A DNA stretch of 64,000 bases from Poronia punctata (taxonomy: Eukaryota > Ascomycota > Sordariomycetes > Xylariales > Xylariaceae). The notes beneath the pieces are model-generated. The model did not search any database and was not told the origin of the DNA. It worked only from the letters and a program-made list of their open reading frames with translations. The stretch's first letter is position 1. Each line of letters begins with the position of its first letter. Positions 23,931-35,800 of the stretch are shown here, in pieces. The stretch lies in contig MU401630.1 in assembly GCA_022579005.1 (NCBI GenBank), positions 1 through 64,000 of the forward strand, read 5' to 3'. The position numbers and the translations under genes were made by a program.

Positions 23931-26132
23931 ATGTCACTCTGCGTGCCCTGTATCCGCGTTTTCAGAGGCCGACCTCTGACGCCGGGCACGTACTATGATC
24001 ACCACCCGTCGTGGGCTAGTTTCGTAGCAGCCGCCGACAAGAGATGCGACATATGCTGGCGCCGATTCGACGCCCTCGATACACGGCAACAGACGTGTCT
24101 CCGGAAGTTTGCCGAGATGCTCGGCGATAATGGTTCCGGGATGGCGGCCTCGGCTGCCGGCGTGGCCATCGGCGCGTCGGGATATCTCAAGATTGAGTTC
24201 ACGTATAATCTCGCCGTCGAGGCTATGAACCAACGGGCCAAGGGCCTGATAGATTTTCAGATGCAGAGGGAATTAGATGCCGTTAGCGATTTTCTGCTTA
24301 CTCGGTGCCAGAAACTGCACTTTTTGCCTTCGGGTACGTTTACCGGGCAAATTTTTTGAGGACTGGCCGCTGCTAATGCGCTTCTTTCCCCTCAAAGTGT
24401 AGATGTAGGGAAAGATCTGGTTAAGCCTGTGATTGGGGTAAATACTGGTTCGCCGACTACGTGGGACCTTGTGGGTTCGTGGCTGGTCGAATGCTCCTCT
24501 AGTCACCGGCTGTGTGCCGAGAGACGAGGGGATGCTAGCTTCAATCCCACGCGTCTGCTTGATGTTCTTATAGGTGGCAGGCAGTCGGATACTTTCAAGA
24601 TTGTTGACGGAGGCGATGTGCCTCCCGAATCTAGCTACCTCACACTTAGCCACAGATGGGGAGCGGCAAGTATGCCGCGTCTAACCGTCGACAATATGGC
24701 ATCGTATCGAGCCGGCGCCGCGATTTGCAAGTTACCAAAGACGTTTCAAGAAGCCATATTCATCGCATGGCGCCTAGGTGTGAGGTATATATGGATAGAC
24801 TCCTTATGCATCATCCAGGAAGGAGATGACGGGGAGGACTGGATGCGAGAAGCTCCTAAGATGGCGGAAATCTATTCAAACTGCCTGCTCAATATATCTG
24901 CCGATTGGGGTGCTAAGGACCAAGGTCTCTTCTTTAGTAGGGAGATCGGGTTTTCGGAGAAGTTCGAGATGGAATTTTGTCTATCGCAGAACACGGACCA
25001 GAAGAAAAAGCGGAAGCGGACGCCGGAAAACAACACGATAAAAACAGGGTACACGTTCATCCCGGCTCACAGCTTAGAACAGGTAGACGACTCGCCTCTC
25101 GCGGGTCGGGGCTGGGTATTCCAGGAACGGATCCTCTCCCCTTCCATTGTTCACTTTGGACGGCGGGAAGTACTCTGGGAATGCTGCCAGAAACTAGCTA
25201 GCGAGAGCCTGCCCTTTGGCCTGCAGAATATTTCCCTAGGCGACATGGCAAGATTATCACAGAGCGCGACGCTCAAGAGATTGGATCCCAACGGCGATCC
25301 CCATCTGAGAAAGCTTCTTGTACAAGCCTTCAGGGGCGCTACGCTCACCGACGCCACGGTGCGGGATACGCCGTACCTACTATGGTGGTTCCTTATATCC
25401 AAGTATTGTCGGTGCGCGCTCACTTTCTCGAGCGATAGGTTGGTTGCCGTGTCGGGCGTTGCGCGGTATTTCAAGAATATCGTCAAAGATCAGTATGTGC
25501 TAGGTATGTGGCGCAAGTACCTTGCTGTTGAAATGGCTTGGCAGGTAAAATCGGCCACGGGGGGAAACTTGCCAGGATCGAAGATATACCCCGGGCCGTC
25601 TTTCTCGTGGACGTCGATAGAGGGTGCTATAGAGCCTATGAACCCTATATATGACGCCTCACTTCTCCCTTATGTCGAGGTGGACCCGGTCACCGTCGAG
25701 GAAAACACCTTACTCCGCGAAGATCTCTTCGGTCCATTAACCGAACCCTGCGTAAGGATCCGCGTAAAAGGGGATCTGAAATCGGCGAAGCTCGTGCGAT
25801 CAAGCCGGGGCCAATGGCTCGTAGTCAGGGAAGCAAGTGATAAGGGGTCACGGGCTTGGCTGGACTTTGTGCCTAGCGAAGAAGACGAATTCTCGCGAAA
25901 GACGTTCTTTTACATGCTTTGGTATACGCATGATTTTGGGAATGGCCATTGCTTTATGCTGTTCGACAAGGTCGACGATGACACTGCCGAGTTTCGCCGT
26001 ATGGGCATTTTTCGACCTGCGGGTTTCGGCGCGCGGGAGATTGCTGAATGGTTTTTACGCGAACAGCCGGATAAACATCTTTTACCTGGATATGATGCGA
26101 GTACCGGCCACCATACGATCTATATTATATAA
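23931..26132 (+). CDS. HET-domain protein (heterokaryon incompatibility type)
   Basis: Two exons, 23931-24333 and 24403-26132; 710 residues. The HET domain spans roughly residues 210-350 and has the three standard blocks: YLTLSHRWG, WRLGVRYIWIDSLCIIQ with EDWMREAPKMAEIYSNCLLNISA, and, further on, GRGWVFQERILSPSIVHFG. HET domains occur in fungal allorecognition genes, where mismatched partners trigger cell death, but most family members have unknown roles. The N-terminal exon has a Cys-containing segment (LCVPCIRVF, KRCDICWRRF) common in this class. The true ATG is at 23931. The intron acceptor must be TGTAG at 24402, because using AAAG at 24397 would put a stop next. No NACHT, ankyrin or WD partner domain is visible. 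Confidence 0.9.
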
Positions 26133-27701
26133 GGAATCTGTAGCACCAGACACGCTGTCATCGGAATAGGTCTTCTCGGTTGTTCCAATTCCAAGTTAGG
26201 TAGGTAGTGCTTTCCCGATAATAGGGGCATTGCTGGATTTATGGCAGGTGGTAGCCCGTGTAAGCACAGCTGCATCGCAGGTGCGTTGACCACTTACCTA
26301 ACCTAACTTCCAGTCTTACCACGCTCTTTCCTCTTCTACAAATTCCAAGGCTTTGTTGGTTTCGTCTGATTTACATTCGGTACCTAATAGACGGCTGCGC
26401 CAGCCTGTATCTTGCCTAACGTCTTTCTACATACCGTCAGTATATACTAGGTGTAACCTTGTCCTGCGCGTAGAAGTGTCAATAGCAAGCAAGGTCCCTG
26501 GGCAAAGCTTCGGTTGATATAAAAACTTCAAAAGCTAGTAAAAGCGGGAGGCCGCCCACGCTATCGCCCTACCTAGAGCATCTAACCTAGCTCAGTCAGT
26601 ACCTACTACTAATAACAGAAAATTTATCTGTCAAGCTTTGGCCAGATCAGGCGCTACTCGTGAAGCCAGTTTCGCGACTTGGCGAAAGTGTCATGCGACT
26701 CATGCCCAGCAGACAAGATGAGGCGCGTTCCTCATCCCTCCCACATTATATACAGTTATCTAGGTCGATATTTTGCCTAGGGTGTTTCCGCGCGCACTTA
26801 CTTTACGAATTCCTTGCGGTGCTGGCACTGCCCCTTCGGGGGTTTAAGTTGCCCGGATGACAGTCGATACTAAAAGCTTGACGAGTCAGTCAGCCCTCTA
26901 TCACGGTCTAGAATAAGAATTGCCGCGAGTCTATCAAGACTAGTTCATGGCTTGGATAGTCGGGGCTTGTTATAATATCTTGCCTCCATTCATTAAACCC
27001 CGCCGGTTATCGGTTACAACCGGTAGGTAGAGGACAGGAGTACTCGTATGCCATAATATGCCACCTTATGGAATGTGCTAGCCAATCCGATACCTACCAC
27101 GTAACATGGCCCATGGGTGCCGAGGCCTAATCCTACGAGTACCGTAACTGCTTGACCTAGGTCTGTGCTCAGACCGTACAACCCGGACCGGTCTGGATTC
27201 TTTTTTCGACAGACAAGGGGACAAGTGACACGTAATTCAAAGGGGGAACAGAAAAGCGGTCTTGGATCATGGGGAAAAAAGTGATTGCCATTTCATTTTT
27301 CCCGTTATTGCGATTCTTCCAACAATTACGTATATTGAAGCTTGTTTTGTCGGGTGGCAATTGGTCATTTTACCTCATCCCGCATGAAACTTGAAAAGAT
27401 CGACAGACTTCCCGGTACTCGGGTTTTAGCCCGGCACGGGGAAATTCTAGACCATTTTTTCTATTAATACATACCTTTTTATTGGATAAGCGTCTTGGGA
27501 CTCGAGAACTTGGCTAAATATGTAGCAGGTGAATAACTAAACATCGAGGTAAGGCGATCGGAATATCTTTCATGTCTACACGTCCCTCTTCAAGGGGAAA
27601 AGACATTGGGAATCTGAAGATGGTAAATTTTAGTAAGACATACAAGGTCAAATCAGATCGGAACGGCACCGACAATATATGGAACAATGCAGATTAAATA
27701 T
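26133..27701. other. Gene-poor spacer left of the solo LTR
   Basis: 1.6 kb. Contains scattered TACCTAGGTA-like words and no recognisable gene or RNA. The frame at 26660-26860 lacks family features. Confidence 0.45.
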
Positions 27702-27929
27702 TGTCGCGGAGAGGTACCCACTTAATGGGATACCCTTGCAGTTAAGGTCACGTGCCTTAGTCAGCACAGCTCCATAAGAGCGTATGCTATAAAGCGGGAT
27801 CTCTGATCCCATTACAGTTACATAGATTTTTCCTTTTCAATACATGGTTCATTGCAATACAACTGATACAGCTCGTACTAAGTCAAGCGCACTGATTCAC
27901 CTTTCACTGAAGCTCTCATATCCGCGAGA
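27702..27929 (+). repeat. Solo LTR, not RIP-mutated
   Basis: 228 bp, aligned end to end with the two LTRs at 1594 and 9977. It begins TGTCGCGG and ends CCGCGAGA, an imperfect terminal inverted repeat, and is flanked on both sides by the 5-bp duplication AATAT (27697-27701 and 27930-27934). No internal element sequence is present, so it is a solo LTR left by recombination between two LTRs. It keeps GC-rich words (GTCACGTGCC, GGGATCTCTGATCCC) that are degraded in the other copies. Confidence 0.93.
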
Positions 27930-30513
27930 AATATGGAAGTCATTGACAACTTCTCAAAGGTATGGTGTCATTGTTATGGAATTGCCGCTTTTCAGATGCA
28001 GGTTAAAGAAAGGCCGGACATCCTTCCACTTTATACACAAGCCAATCAGAGAGGCACTATCTACACGTACCAATTGGCTGGACTACAACACCTGTACCTA
28101 GGTCTAAGCTATTTTTCGTTATAACGACAACGTGGAGTTTTATTTTTCTAGGCTTTCTGTGTACGATACGTGCATTGGAATCCAGCTACCTATCTTGTAC
28201 CTACCTTTCTTTTCAATTTTTAACATCTCACTGCAATGGAAGAAAGCGACAGAAATGACATTTTTAGGCTAATTTTGGGAACATGTCATGTGGAGTTCAG
28301 CCCCATTGGAACTGCTCAATAATATCCCAACTAAATGACAAGGGGGGGAATGAACGGTGCATATCCGGAACACAGTAACGGTCTTCTTTACCAATAAAGA
28401 TCCCGCTCCGGCCCACGCAAGCCAGGGGTTTTGAAAAACTTGTTAATCGAGAGCGATGGATGCTCGGATGTGCGCTGGGCTAATGGCCCCCCCGCGGTAG
28501 ACCAAAAAAAAGGAGTAAGGCCTCCGGTTGCCTAATACTCGCACCATAATTCAAGATTTTCTAAGATATTAATTGTACTCGTAGCTATTCAACAACCGTC
28601 AAAGTTGCTAGCTGTGATAGTACGTCAATTGCAATTTGTAGGCCCTAGTCTATAAATGGGAGGTGGGTATACTCATTTCATTTGTCCCCTGCCGACTCGA
28701 GCTGGCCTTGGAAAGACTGAATTATTTCCTTTCCTTGCAACAACTGCAGTCTTTTAATTATTCCCATCTTGTGTGGTAGACGCGGGCGCAGAAAACGAAG
28801 CTACGTCATGATCCCCCCTCTCTCTGAGTGGATTGTATGTGTTGACGGAAATCCACACCAAGACTAGGGCGTGGGCTGCGAGCCTACTAATATTGCGCGA
28901 CGTGATGCTTATTAACCAATAGAATTGCCCAACACGCAGATTCTAGCATCGCTAGTGCCGGCGTGGTGGGCCTAGGTAGCATAGGTACATACCTATTCCA
29001 GACGCCTACGAGTAGTCTACATCTATCTTCAGTATATCCGAGGACTACCTAGTTGAATAACCTACGAGGTTAGCCCAAACTTGAAAACCTCTTATCTAGC
29101 AAGAACAGTTGACTAGTGACATCTAGCAGTGCTCCGGCGTTTGAACTTTATGGAAGGGTCTAACCTAGAGATTAGGTGCCGGACAGAGTCCTGTCGTGCC
29201 TGTTTTCCGTAAGAAGATTGTTGCTGCGATAGACCTGAAGGATGTCGATGCCTCGCAGCTGAGATCGGTCGATGCATATGCACATCGTGTTTCTCTTACC
29301 TACACACATAAGGCACCTACTCATCCGTATTGAAATTTCCCGCCTGGCATCTACTCGTACGTACAATTACCTATCGGTCAACTTGGTGCTTTGGTAAACG
29401 GATGCCCCCCTTAAAAAATATGTTGGGACCCTGACACACCGAATACCGAGCCATTTTAGTTACTAAAGGGATTAGACAAGCGATAGTGGGAAACGACGGG
29501 CAGAAGACGGATAGGATTTTAGTTGCCTACAGACGTGCTACTTGAATAGAGGGGTGAAGTAAACGAGCTTACCTAGTACGGATGAGATACGTATCGCTTA
29601 CGTTAATAACACACGTCCTTGGACAGGCAGGGACTGGCTGGAAGGTTTATACTCTGGCTCCTTGGCCATGTCCTGCAAACTCAAAGGGATGTAGAAAGTC
29701 GTTTGCATGGAGAAAGGTTAAGGCAGGTTAGCTCCTATCTATGTCAGGTATATATAATTTGACATTGGAGGTTTCAGTGTACTCGTTGTAAGGCGTGGTA
29801 CAAGAAGTTTTCCGGGCGGAAGAAGACGGAACGGCTCGTGATACCTAGGTATTTATACCTACATTACGTACCTACATGTAGGTACCTACTCCCCCATCGA
29901 CGGCATAGGTACGTTACCTAGGTACTACGTAGACAGCCCGTGGGGGGCAGCACAAAGTCTTCCAGCCACCGGCTTCGCCACATCCCAACATTGAAGTTGG
30001 GACTGGGAGCCAATTATATGAAGCATCAGGCATCGGGATCTGTCCGTCACTCCACCACGTGATCTGAGTAGCCCGTCCATTCTCGAAGAACCTCCACAGC
30101 TTAAGGCGGTCTAACCTACATGTAGGTAGCCCCTGTAGCTTACAAGGTACGCGCAAAGGTTTCTGCACTTTTTGCTCCGGAAAGCTGGACACAGTTCGTT
30201 ACAGTGTTTTTAGCACACACCCATCTCACCTGGCACACTCTCTCGTTTCACCCAGCGCAACCAACCTGGCTCCCCCGACAGCGATGAAAGTCAACCTACC
30301 GAATCGGTAATGCGCAGAAACGCGTGAAAACGTAGCCAACCGAGAAAGTTGCCACCGTTTCACCTACTTATCCGACCCGGACTCTTGGTCAGCAAGGGCC
30401 CGCGCGCGGCGGCATCGATAGGTATACTAGTACCTTTTGCCCAGGAGTCGCAGAGGCACAAGAGTGAAACTCACTCCTCCAAAAATAAATACCCCTCACT
30501 CGGCTCACACAGC
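27930..30513. other. Gene-poor spacer and upstream region of the histidine kinase
   Basis: 2.6 kb. It has several palindromic ACCTAGGT words, most densely at 29845-29925. The last 300 bases should hold the kinase promoter and leader. No coding region or RNA gene recognised. Confidence 0.45.
29845..29925. repeat. Cluster of TACCTA/TAGGTA palindromic words
   Basis: About 80 bases packed with CCTAGGTA, GTACCTACATGTAGGTACCTA and CCTAGGTACTACGTA, which can form overlapping hairpins. The same words recur through the intergenic DNA of this window (for example near 26200, 34800, 35380 and 61935). Confidence 0.6.
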
Positions 30514-32523
30514 ATGGGCGACGTTGACACCAATGACATCTGGGACTTATACCCTGTCCCCACCCTCGTACTTTCGCCGACTTGCATTATTCAGAAGGTT
30601 TCCGACGGCTTGCTGGACGCCTGGAAGCGTGAGAGGGTGGATTTTGTCGGCCAAGATGTCTACACCGCCCTCTACAGCAGCTCGCCTCTGGAGCGCTTTG
30701 ACCGCATCCCCCTCGCTCGCGCCATCCAGATAGCTGTCGAATCGAAAAAGTCGCAGGTCTGTTACGCCGGCTACAATGCGCACGGCTCGTCTTGGTCTGC
30801 CCGTGTCGTCCCCATCTCGCGCAAAGATCAGCTGCTTTCGCTTGTCCTCGAATGGGAGTTGGTCACGGGCAGTCTCACAAACGTCGTCGGCGAGGTGACA
30901 CAAAACATGCTTTCGGTCGATGAGACCCTCCGTTTGCTTATCCAGTCTGTCAAAGATTATGCCATCTTCCTTCTCGACACGCGGGGTTACGTCGCGACTT
31001 GGAATCCCGGTGCCGAGGTACTTAAGGGGTATGAGAGGGGTGAAATCATCGGCACGCACTTCTCCAGGTTCTACGGCGAGGAGGATCTGCAAGGGGGGAA
31101 ACCGGAGAGGGAACTCGAGATCTGCCTGCGCGAGGGCAGGGTGGAGGACGAGGGTTGGCGGTACCGCAAGGACGGTAGCCGCTTCTGGGCGAATGTGGTC
31201 ATCACGGCCGTCTACCGGAACGGAATCCACGTCGGGTTTGGAAAGGTCACCCGTGACTTGACGGAGAGGCGCGATGCGCAATTACGGCTTGTCGAAGCAT
31301 ATGAGGAAAGCGCCAAGTTAAAGAACGACTTCCTCGCCAGCATGAGCCACGAGATACGGACACCTATGCACGGCATGCTCTCGGCCTGTGCTCTCCTATT
31401 AGACACCCCCTTGAATGAGAATCAGCGTGAGATGGCAGATCTCATTGCGGAATCAGGCCAGATCCTCCTCCAGGTCATCAACAGCATCCTCGACTATTCC
31501 AAGCTAGCATCAGGCAATGTGTCGATGAGCCAGCTTCCGGTCGACATCGAGAATATCGTCTCGTCAGTAATACGAAATGTGCAAGTGAGAATGCGGCCAG
31601 AAGTTAAACTGAAACTCGACCTACCGGACAACCTGCCGACATCCATTGTGGGAGACCCTCTTCGGCTCAGGCAGGTCGTCCAAAATATCGTCGATAACGC
31701 AGTAAAATTCACAGAAGAAGGATCGGTTACGGTTAAGACATCGATAGTAGCCGAAGATGCGTCTGGTTGTACCGTTTTAACCACAATTACCGATACCGGA
31801 ATAGGTGTCAAGATTGACAATGCCGCCGTGCAGGACCTTTACAAACCATTCTTCCAACTGGACCAGTCTACCAACAAACGTTTCCAAGGTACCGGCCTGG
31901 GCCTGTCGATTGCAAAGTCTTTGGTGGACCTGATGAATGGGGATATGGGATTCCGGCCCAACCCAGACCCTCACGGCAGCATTTTCTGGTTCACGGCCAA
32001 GTTTAAGAAAATCGTGGGAACGAGTCCTAAAGAGGAAGGCCATCGGAGGGCGCATGAGTTGTCCTACGAAGACAGCAACACGGTGATAAAACAGCTCCGA
32101 GGTATAGCGCCCAACAAGCGCATTCTCGCCGCCGAGGACAACCTGATCAACCAGAAAGTACTACTTCGCCTGTTACGTTCCTTCGGCCTTGCCGAAGTCG
32201 ACATGGTATCCAACGGCGCCGAGGCAGTCTCATTGCTGAACAGCAGGAACGACTACGACATGATATTGATGGACGTCAGCATGCCAATCATGGACGGATT
32301 CGAGGCGACGTCGAAACTTCGGAGGAACGGCGTGCAGATCCCCATCGTGGCCATGACCGCTTACGCCCTCGCCGGAGACATGGAGCGGTGTCTAGAGAGA
32401 GGCATGGATGATTATATCGCCAAGCCGCTAAACAGGGATCTGTTAATGCAGAAGCTGTTGAAGTGGTTAAGCACCCCCGAGAAACTGAGCGATGGGCTCG
32501 GCACAGTTACATTATCTCCTTAG
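30514..32523 (+). CDS. Hybrid histidine kinase with PAS sensor (TcsA/Fos-1-like layout)
   Basis: Single exon, 669 residues from the ATG in AGCATGGGCG; the frame is open upstream but has no earlier ATG. Order: N-terminal sensor-like segment (1-130), PAS domain (about 140-250, with TWNPGAEVLKGYERGEIIG), dimerisation/phosphoacceptor domain with His279 in FLASMSHEIRTPMHGML, ATPase domain with N box (QNIVDNAVKFT), G1 (DTGIG) and G2 (GTGLGLSIAK), then a receiver domain (about 535-655) with acidic AAEDN, phosphoacceptor Asp587 in LMDVSMPIMDG, and the KPLN lysine. All phosphorelay residues are present, so it should pass phosphate His to Asp to an HPt protein and on to response regulators. No membrane span, so probably cytosolic. 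The architecture matches the short fungal TcsA/Fos-1 class; the signal sensed is unknown. Confidence 0.93.
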   Translation: MGDVDTNDIWDLYPVPTLVLSPTCIIQKVSDGLLDAWKRERVDFVGQDVYTALYSSSPLERFDRIPLARAIQIAVESKKSQVCYAGYNAHGSSWSARVVPISRKDQLLSLVLEWELVTGSLTNVVGEVTQNMLSVDETLRLLIQSVKDYAIFLLDTRGYVATWNPGAEVLKGYERGEIIGTHFSRFYGEEDLQGGKPERELEICLREGRVEDEGWRYRKDGSRFWANVVITAVYRNGIHVGFGKVTRDLTERRDAQLRLVEAYEESAKLKNDFLASMSHEIRTPMHGMLSACALLLDTPLNENQREMADLIAESGQILLQVINSILDYSKLASGNVSMSQLPVDIENIVSSVIRNVQVRMRPEVKLKLDLPDNLPTSIVGDPLRLRQVVQNIVDNAVKFTEEGSVTVKTSIVAEDASGCTVLTTITDTGIGVKIDNAAVQDLYKPFFQLDQSTNKRFQGTGLGLSIAKSLVDLMNGDMGFRPNPDPHGSIFWFTAKFKKIVGTSPKEEGHRRAHELSYEDSNTVIKQLRGIAPNKRILAAEDNLINQKVLLRLLRSFGLAEVDMVSNGAEAVSLLNSRNDYDMILMDVSMPIMDGFEATSKLRRNGVQIPIVAMTAYALAGDMERCLERGMDDYIAKPLNRDLLMQKLLKWLSTPEKLSDGLGTVTLSP

Positions 32524-32540
32524 TTATTTAGAGACAAGGA

Positions 32541-32602
32541 GGTTATAAAGGGGGCTTACTATCTCTATTTGTTTTTTATATTTTCTTTTCCATCTCGGAA
32601 AG

Positions 32603-32606
<4 letters not shown>
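32541..32606 (+). repeat. First copy of a ~64-bp repeat beside the gap
   Basis: GGTTATAAAGGGGGCTTACT...TTTTCTTTTCCATCTCGGAAAGCG closely matches 32734-32797 on the other side of the gap, with a few substitutions. The first copy leads into a poly-G tract, the second into a poly-C tract. Confidence 0.75.
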
Positions 32607-32646
<40 letters not shown>

Positions 32647-32689
32647 GGGGGGGGGGGGGGGGGGGGGAGGAGGGGGTGGNNNNNNNNNN
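32604..32689. other. Poly-G tract and 10-N assembly gap
   Basis: About 70 nearly pure G bases (a G42 run broken by single A or T bases) lead into ten N bases at 32680-32689. Together with the duplicated flanks this looks like an assembly or sequencing artefact, not biology. Confidence 0.85.
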
Positions 32690-32733
32690 CTCGGAAAATT
32701 TACTTTATATCCTTTTTTATTTTTTCAAATGGT

Positions 32734-32813
32734 GGTTATAATGGGGGCTTAATATCTCTTTTTTTTTTTTATATTTTCTTTTCCATCTCGTAAAGCGCCC
32801 CCCCCCCCCCCCC
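32734..32813 (+). repeat. Second copy of the gap-flanking repeat, ending in poly-C
   Basis: 32734-32797 repeats 32541-32604 and is followed by a C16 run (32798-32813). The true structure might be one copy followed by a homopolymer that was assembled twice. Confidence 0.7.
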
Positions 32814-35800
32814 TCTTATACATATATACATACATACAAAGTTAGCGAGTTCCATATACACGAAGGTACGCAGCAATGGTTCATTCTTAAAAAATTATAC
32901 AAGCGGTTCGGACATGGGATATGTAGTTTAATATATAACAAACAAAAAACATATATAACTTTAACTTGCCTTTCTTTCTTTCTTTCCCTCCTTGTTGTTT
33001 ACGTTGTGCAAATACTCGACTTTGTTTAGTTCGTTGCGTCCGTCGTATTAGCGCATCTATAATCAATCTATAAGGCGATGGGGATGCTTTCCGAAAGCAA
33101 GCATCGTTCTCTTTACCAATGTCGCCAGGGAGGGCAACCATAACAGTCGCAAGAATTCTGAAGTGAAAGAAGGAGAAGTAGTAGTAGTAATAGTAGTTTA
33201 CTTCCCCCGTAGGAAGGAAATTGGGCAGCAGAGACAATTTCTGTTTTTCTTTCCCCAAGCATGCAGGTGATTCACCCCCCCCCTCGCAAGTGATATATCA
33301 TATCCTTGTACCGAGGACCGCGGGCGTACCGCATTCTCCGGTTACCTAACAGGTTACCCATTTCACGCATGAATCTACGAGTAAAAATGCGGATATTTTC
33401 GAGAGGGGTTTCTTCTACGTTGGTTGAAATGTAATAGATCAGATATTCTCAACTCTTACTTAGATAGATGTCGTTGCAAGAACCTCTAAAATACCTTGGT
33501 TGGGCAAGAAGGGGGTTTGTGTACGAGTATGCTGCGGCCTACTTACTCGGTACTTAGTCTAGACCGCCGCAATGAGTCAACCAAGCTAAGTTAGCAGACA
33601 TTCTTCCACCTATGTAAAATACCAAGCTAAAGAAAACAATACCTTATCATTCAGCAGGCAAAATGCATTGTCGGCCGACACGACACAACTCGCTCGATAT
33701 CTACTGGCACCCTTTTTTGATGATAAGCAACACGTATAATGCGGGTGCGGCTCCGCGTATGTTATGCGAATGGGTGGAGTGCACTTTAAACGGGCCCGCC
33801 CTGCTCTCCGGTCCGGGTCGGCTTACCCAGGTGGGTCTTCAGGGCTTCGCGGGGCCCGGCAGTAAGTAAGTATACGTGAAGATACACAGATCTACTGACA
33901 TCAACTCCTGCGTATTTTGACCGGCACTTCGTTATGAGAAATTGGAAGTCCAGTGACAATATTGGAGGTTTCCCGATCTCCGTATATGCCAACTTCTAGT
34001 GTTGCTCCTGATGTCCGTACAGCCAATTCTGCCTAGTGGGCAGTAAAATAAGCCCCTTGAGAAGGGCAGGGGGCTCCAGCTTGCAGGATACAGGATGCGA
34101 TCACTTTGCTTGCATGTAGCAAGGTAGAGAGGGTGGATAGTGATGCCCTTATCGACGAGGTACCGAGTATCGCCCAGATCTGGCCCTACACAAGGGTCAG
34201 GAACGAAGAGACAGCTCCCACAGCTTGGAGCCATGGTTAACATTAATGCTTAGACTCGTGCAACATGAATTGGTTGCCACTAGACGACAATTTGACTTGC
34301 TCATTTAGACCTGCAGGAGCAGGGCCTCGGGGATGTTAACTTGCATCCGGTGTCTCAGATGCAGCCGCCACCAACGGTCTGTTGTGCGTAGTATCTCTTT
34401 AACCTTTGGTAGCGAAAGCTAGTCGGGAATGAAGTTCTATTTGGGAATGATACGGCATTGCAAGGCTCTGCCGTACAACCCTGGACAAATCTTTCAAGAC
34501 AAGACCTACTGTAGGTCAACTTATACCTAGAGTCTTTGATAAGACGCAGCAACTCTGATTCCGGGGGCTTATAATCCCAAAGACTTGGATAAGGTATTCA
34601 GGGGATTTGAGATTTGAGACTTCTGACACAACGGTCCTCATCTTGTGCCTGAATTGCCAAGTTCGTCAATACACGTAGGTACTAAGTAGGTAGTTTTATA
34701 ATATAACCCCAGCCTTGAAAAATGAATCCGACAGTGTAATATCCACAGCAAGGACAGCGTTGCAAATGAATAGGTTTATACAAGGCAAGGAAGGTACTAG
34801 GTAGCCTAGAGTAATAGGTACCTATTTTCAAGGTGACATCGTGTCATCCTACCCAGAAGGAAGAGGAAATGAAGTACGAGTAGGTTAGCAGCCGCCTTCC
34901 CTGTATACGTGTACTCTTTGTAAGCTTTGGTAGCAGCTTTTCCAGATAGAGCCTCATACTTGAGTGATCAGTCAACTTTGGTTGCTACCCTAGCTCAACC
35001 TATCAAGGCCCTGGCGTTAAACCAGCCGATGCAGGTACCGTCTATAAGCAATAGTCAATAACAGGTATTAGTTCTATCGCCACGGGAAATAGCGTGAATA
35101 GAGTGAATGACGCTGTAAGACGTGTCATGGCGCGTTGCTCATGGCCAAATAAGAGAGAACTGCGATAGGTGCGTAGGGTTTCATCCACAATGTATTGATG
35201 TTTTGGCAAAAGCGAGCATTTTATTCTAATCAATCCCGGTCGAGGCAACAGCGCCACATTTTTTTGTCTGGCGGGGTCGGAGATACAAATGCAGGCCAAG
35301 CAGGGCCTGTACCGAGGTAGGTAAGAACCATATGTGAAGGAGGAAAGTGCGGCTGTGATATGTATATTACGTGACCTAGGTACCTACATGTATTATTACA
35401 GGTATTTCCAAGCATCTATGTTGGCGTGAATACTGTCCAAGGTTATAACACCCATCTTCAGTAGTAAGAGCTACCTACCAGGTACTTAGTATATTGCTTG
35501 CATGATGTATCATTTCACAAAACACTCATGTAGGTAGCTGAGAACCATCATATATATCTACATATTTAAGGCTAAGGTTAGAATCTACTAGAACGTACAT
35601 AGTGTCAAAAAATGAGTGCCTCCCTTTCCCTCGTGCTAATGACAATGTATCGCACTGCTCAGCTTTGCAGAGCAAAATCTCCGAGTAAACAATGTCTTAA
35701 GGTTAGGAAGTTCTCCGGCATACTTATATTGCCTCTTATCCTTCATCAATAGTCAGGTCTAAGATAAATATCGCCTTGGATGCCACTGTTTCCTGCCCTC

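Noticed and set aside
24333..24397. AAAG acceptor at 24394-24397 for the HET gene intron
   Set aside because: Splicing there puts an in-frame TAG immediately after the junction; the TGTAG acceptor five bases further keeps the frame.
27844..28124. Frames overlapping the solo LTR and its right flank
   Set aside because: They begin inside the LTR and run into spacer. No gag/pol similarity, and no internal retroelement sequence lies next to the solo LTR.
30547..31281. Minus-strand frame of 244 residues opposite the histidine kinase
   Set aside because: Antisense shadow of a conserved coding region; no independent motif.
23931..32523. A signalling or allorecognition cluster made of rhomboid, HET and histidine kinase genes
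   Set aside because: The genes are separated by long spacers, share no domain logic or regulatory sequence that I can see, and each is common alone in fungal genomes.
32569..32793. Frame with a poly-glycine run crossing the assembly gap
   Set aside because: Produced by the poly-G tract and unknown bases; not a gene.
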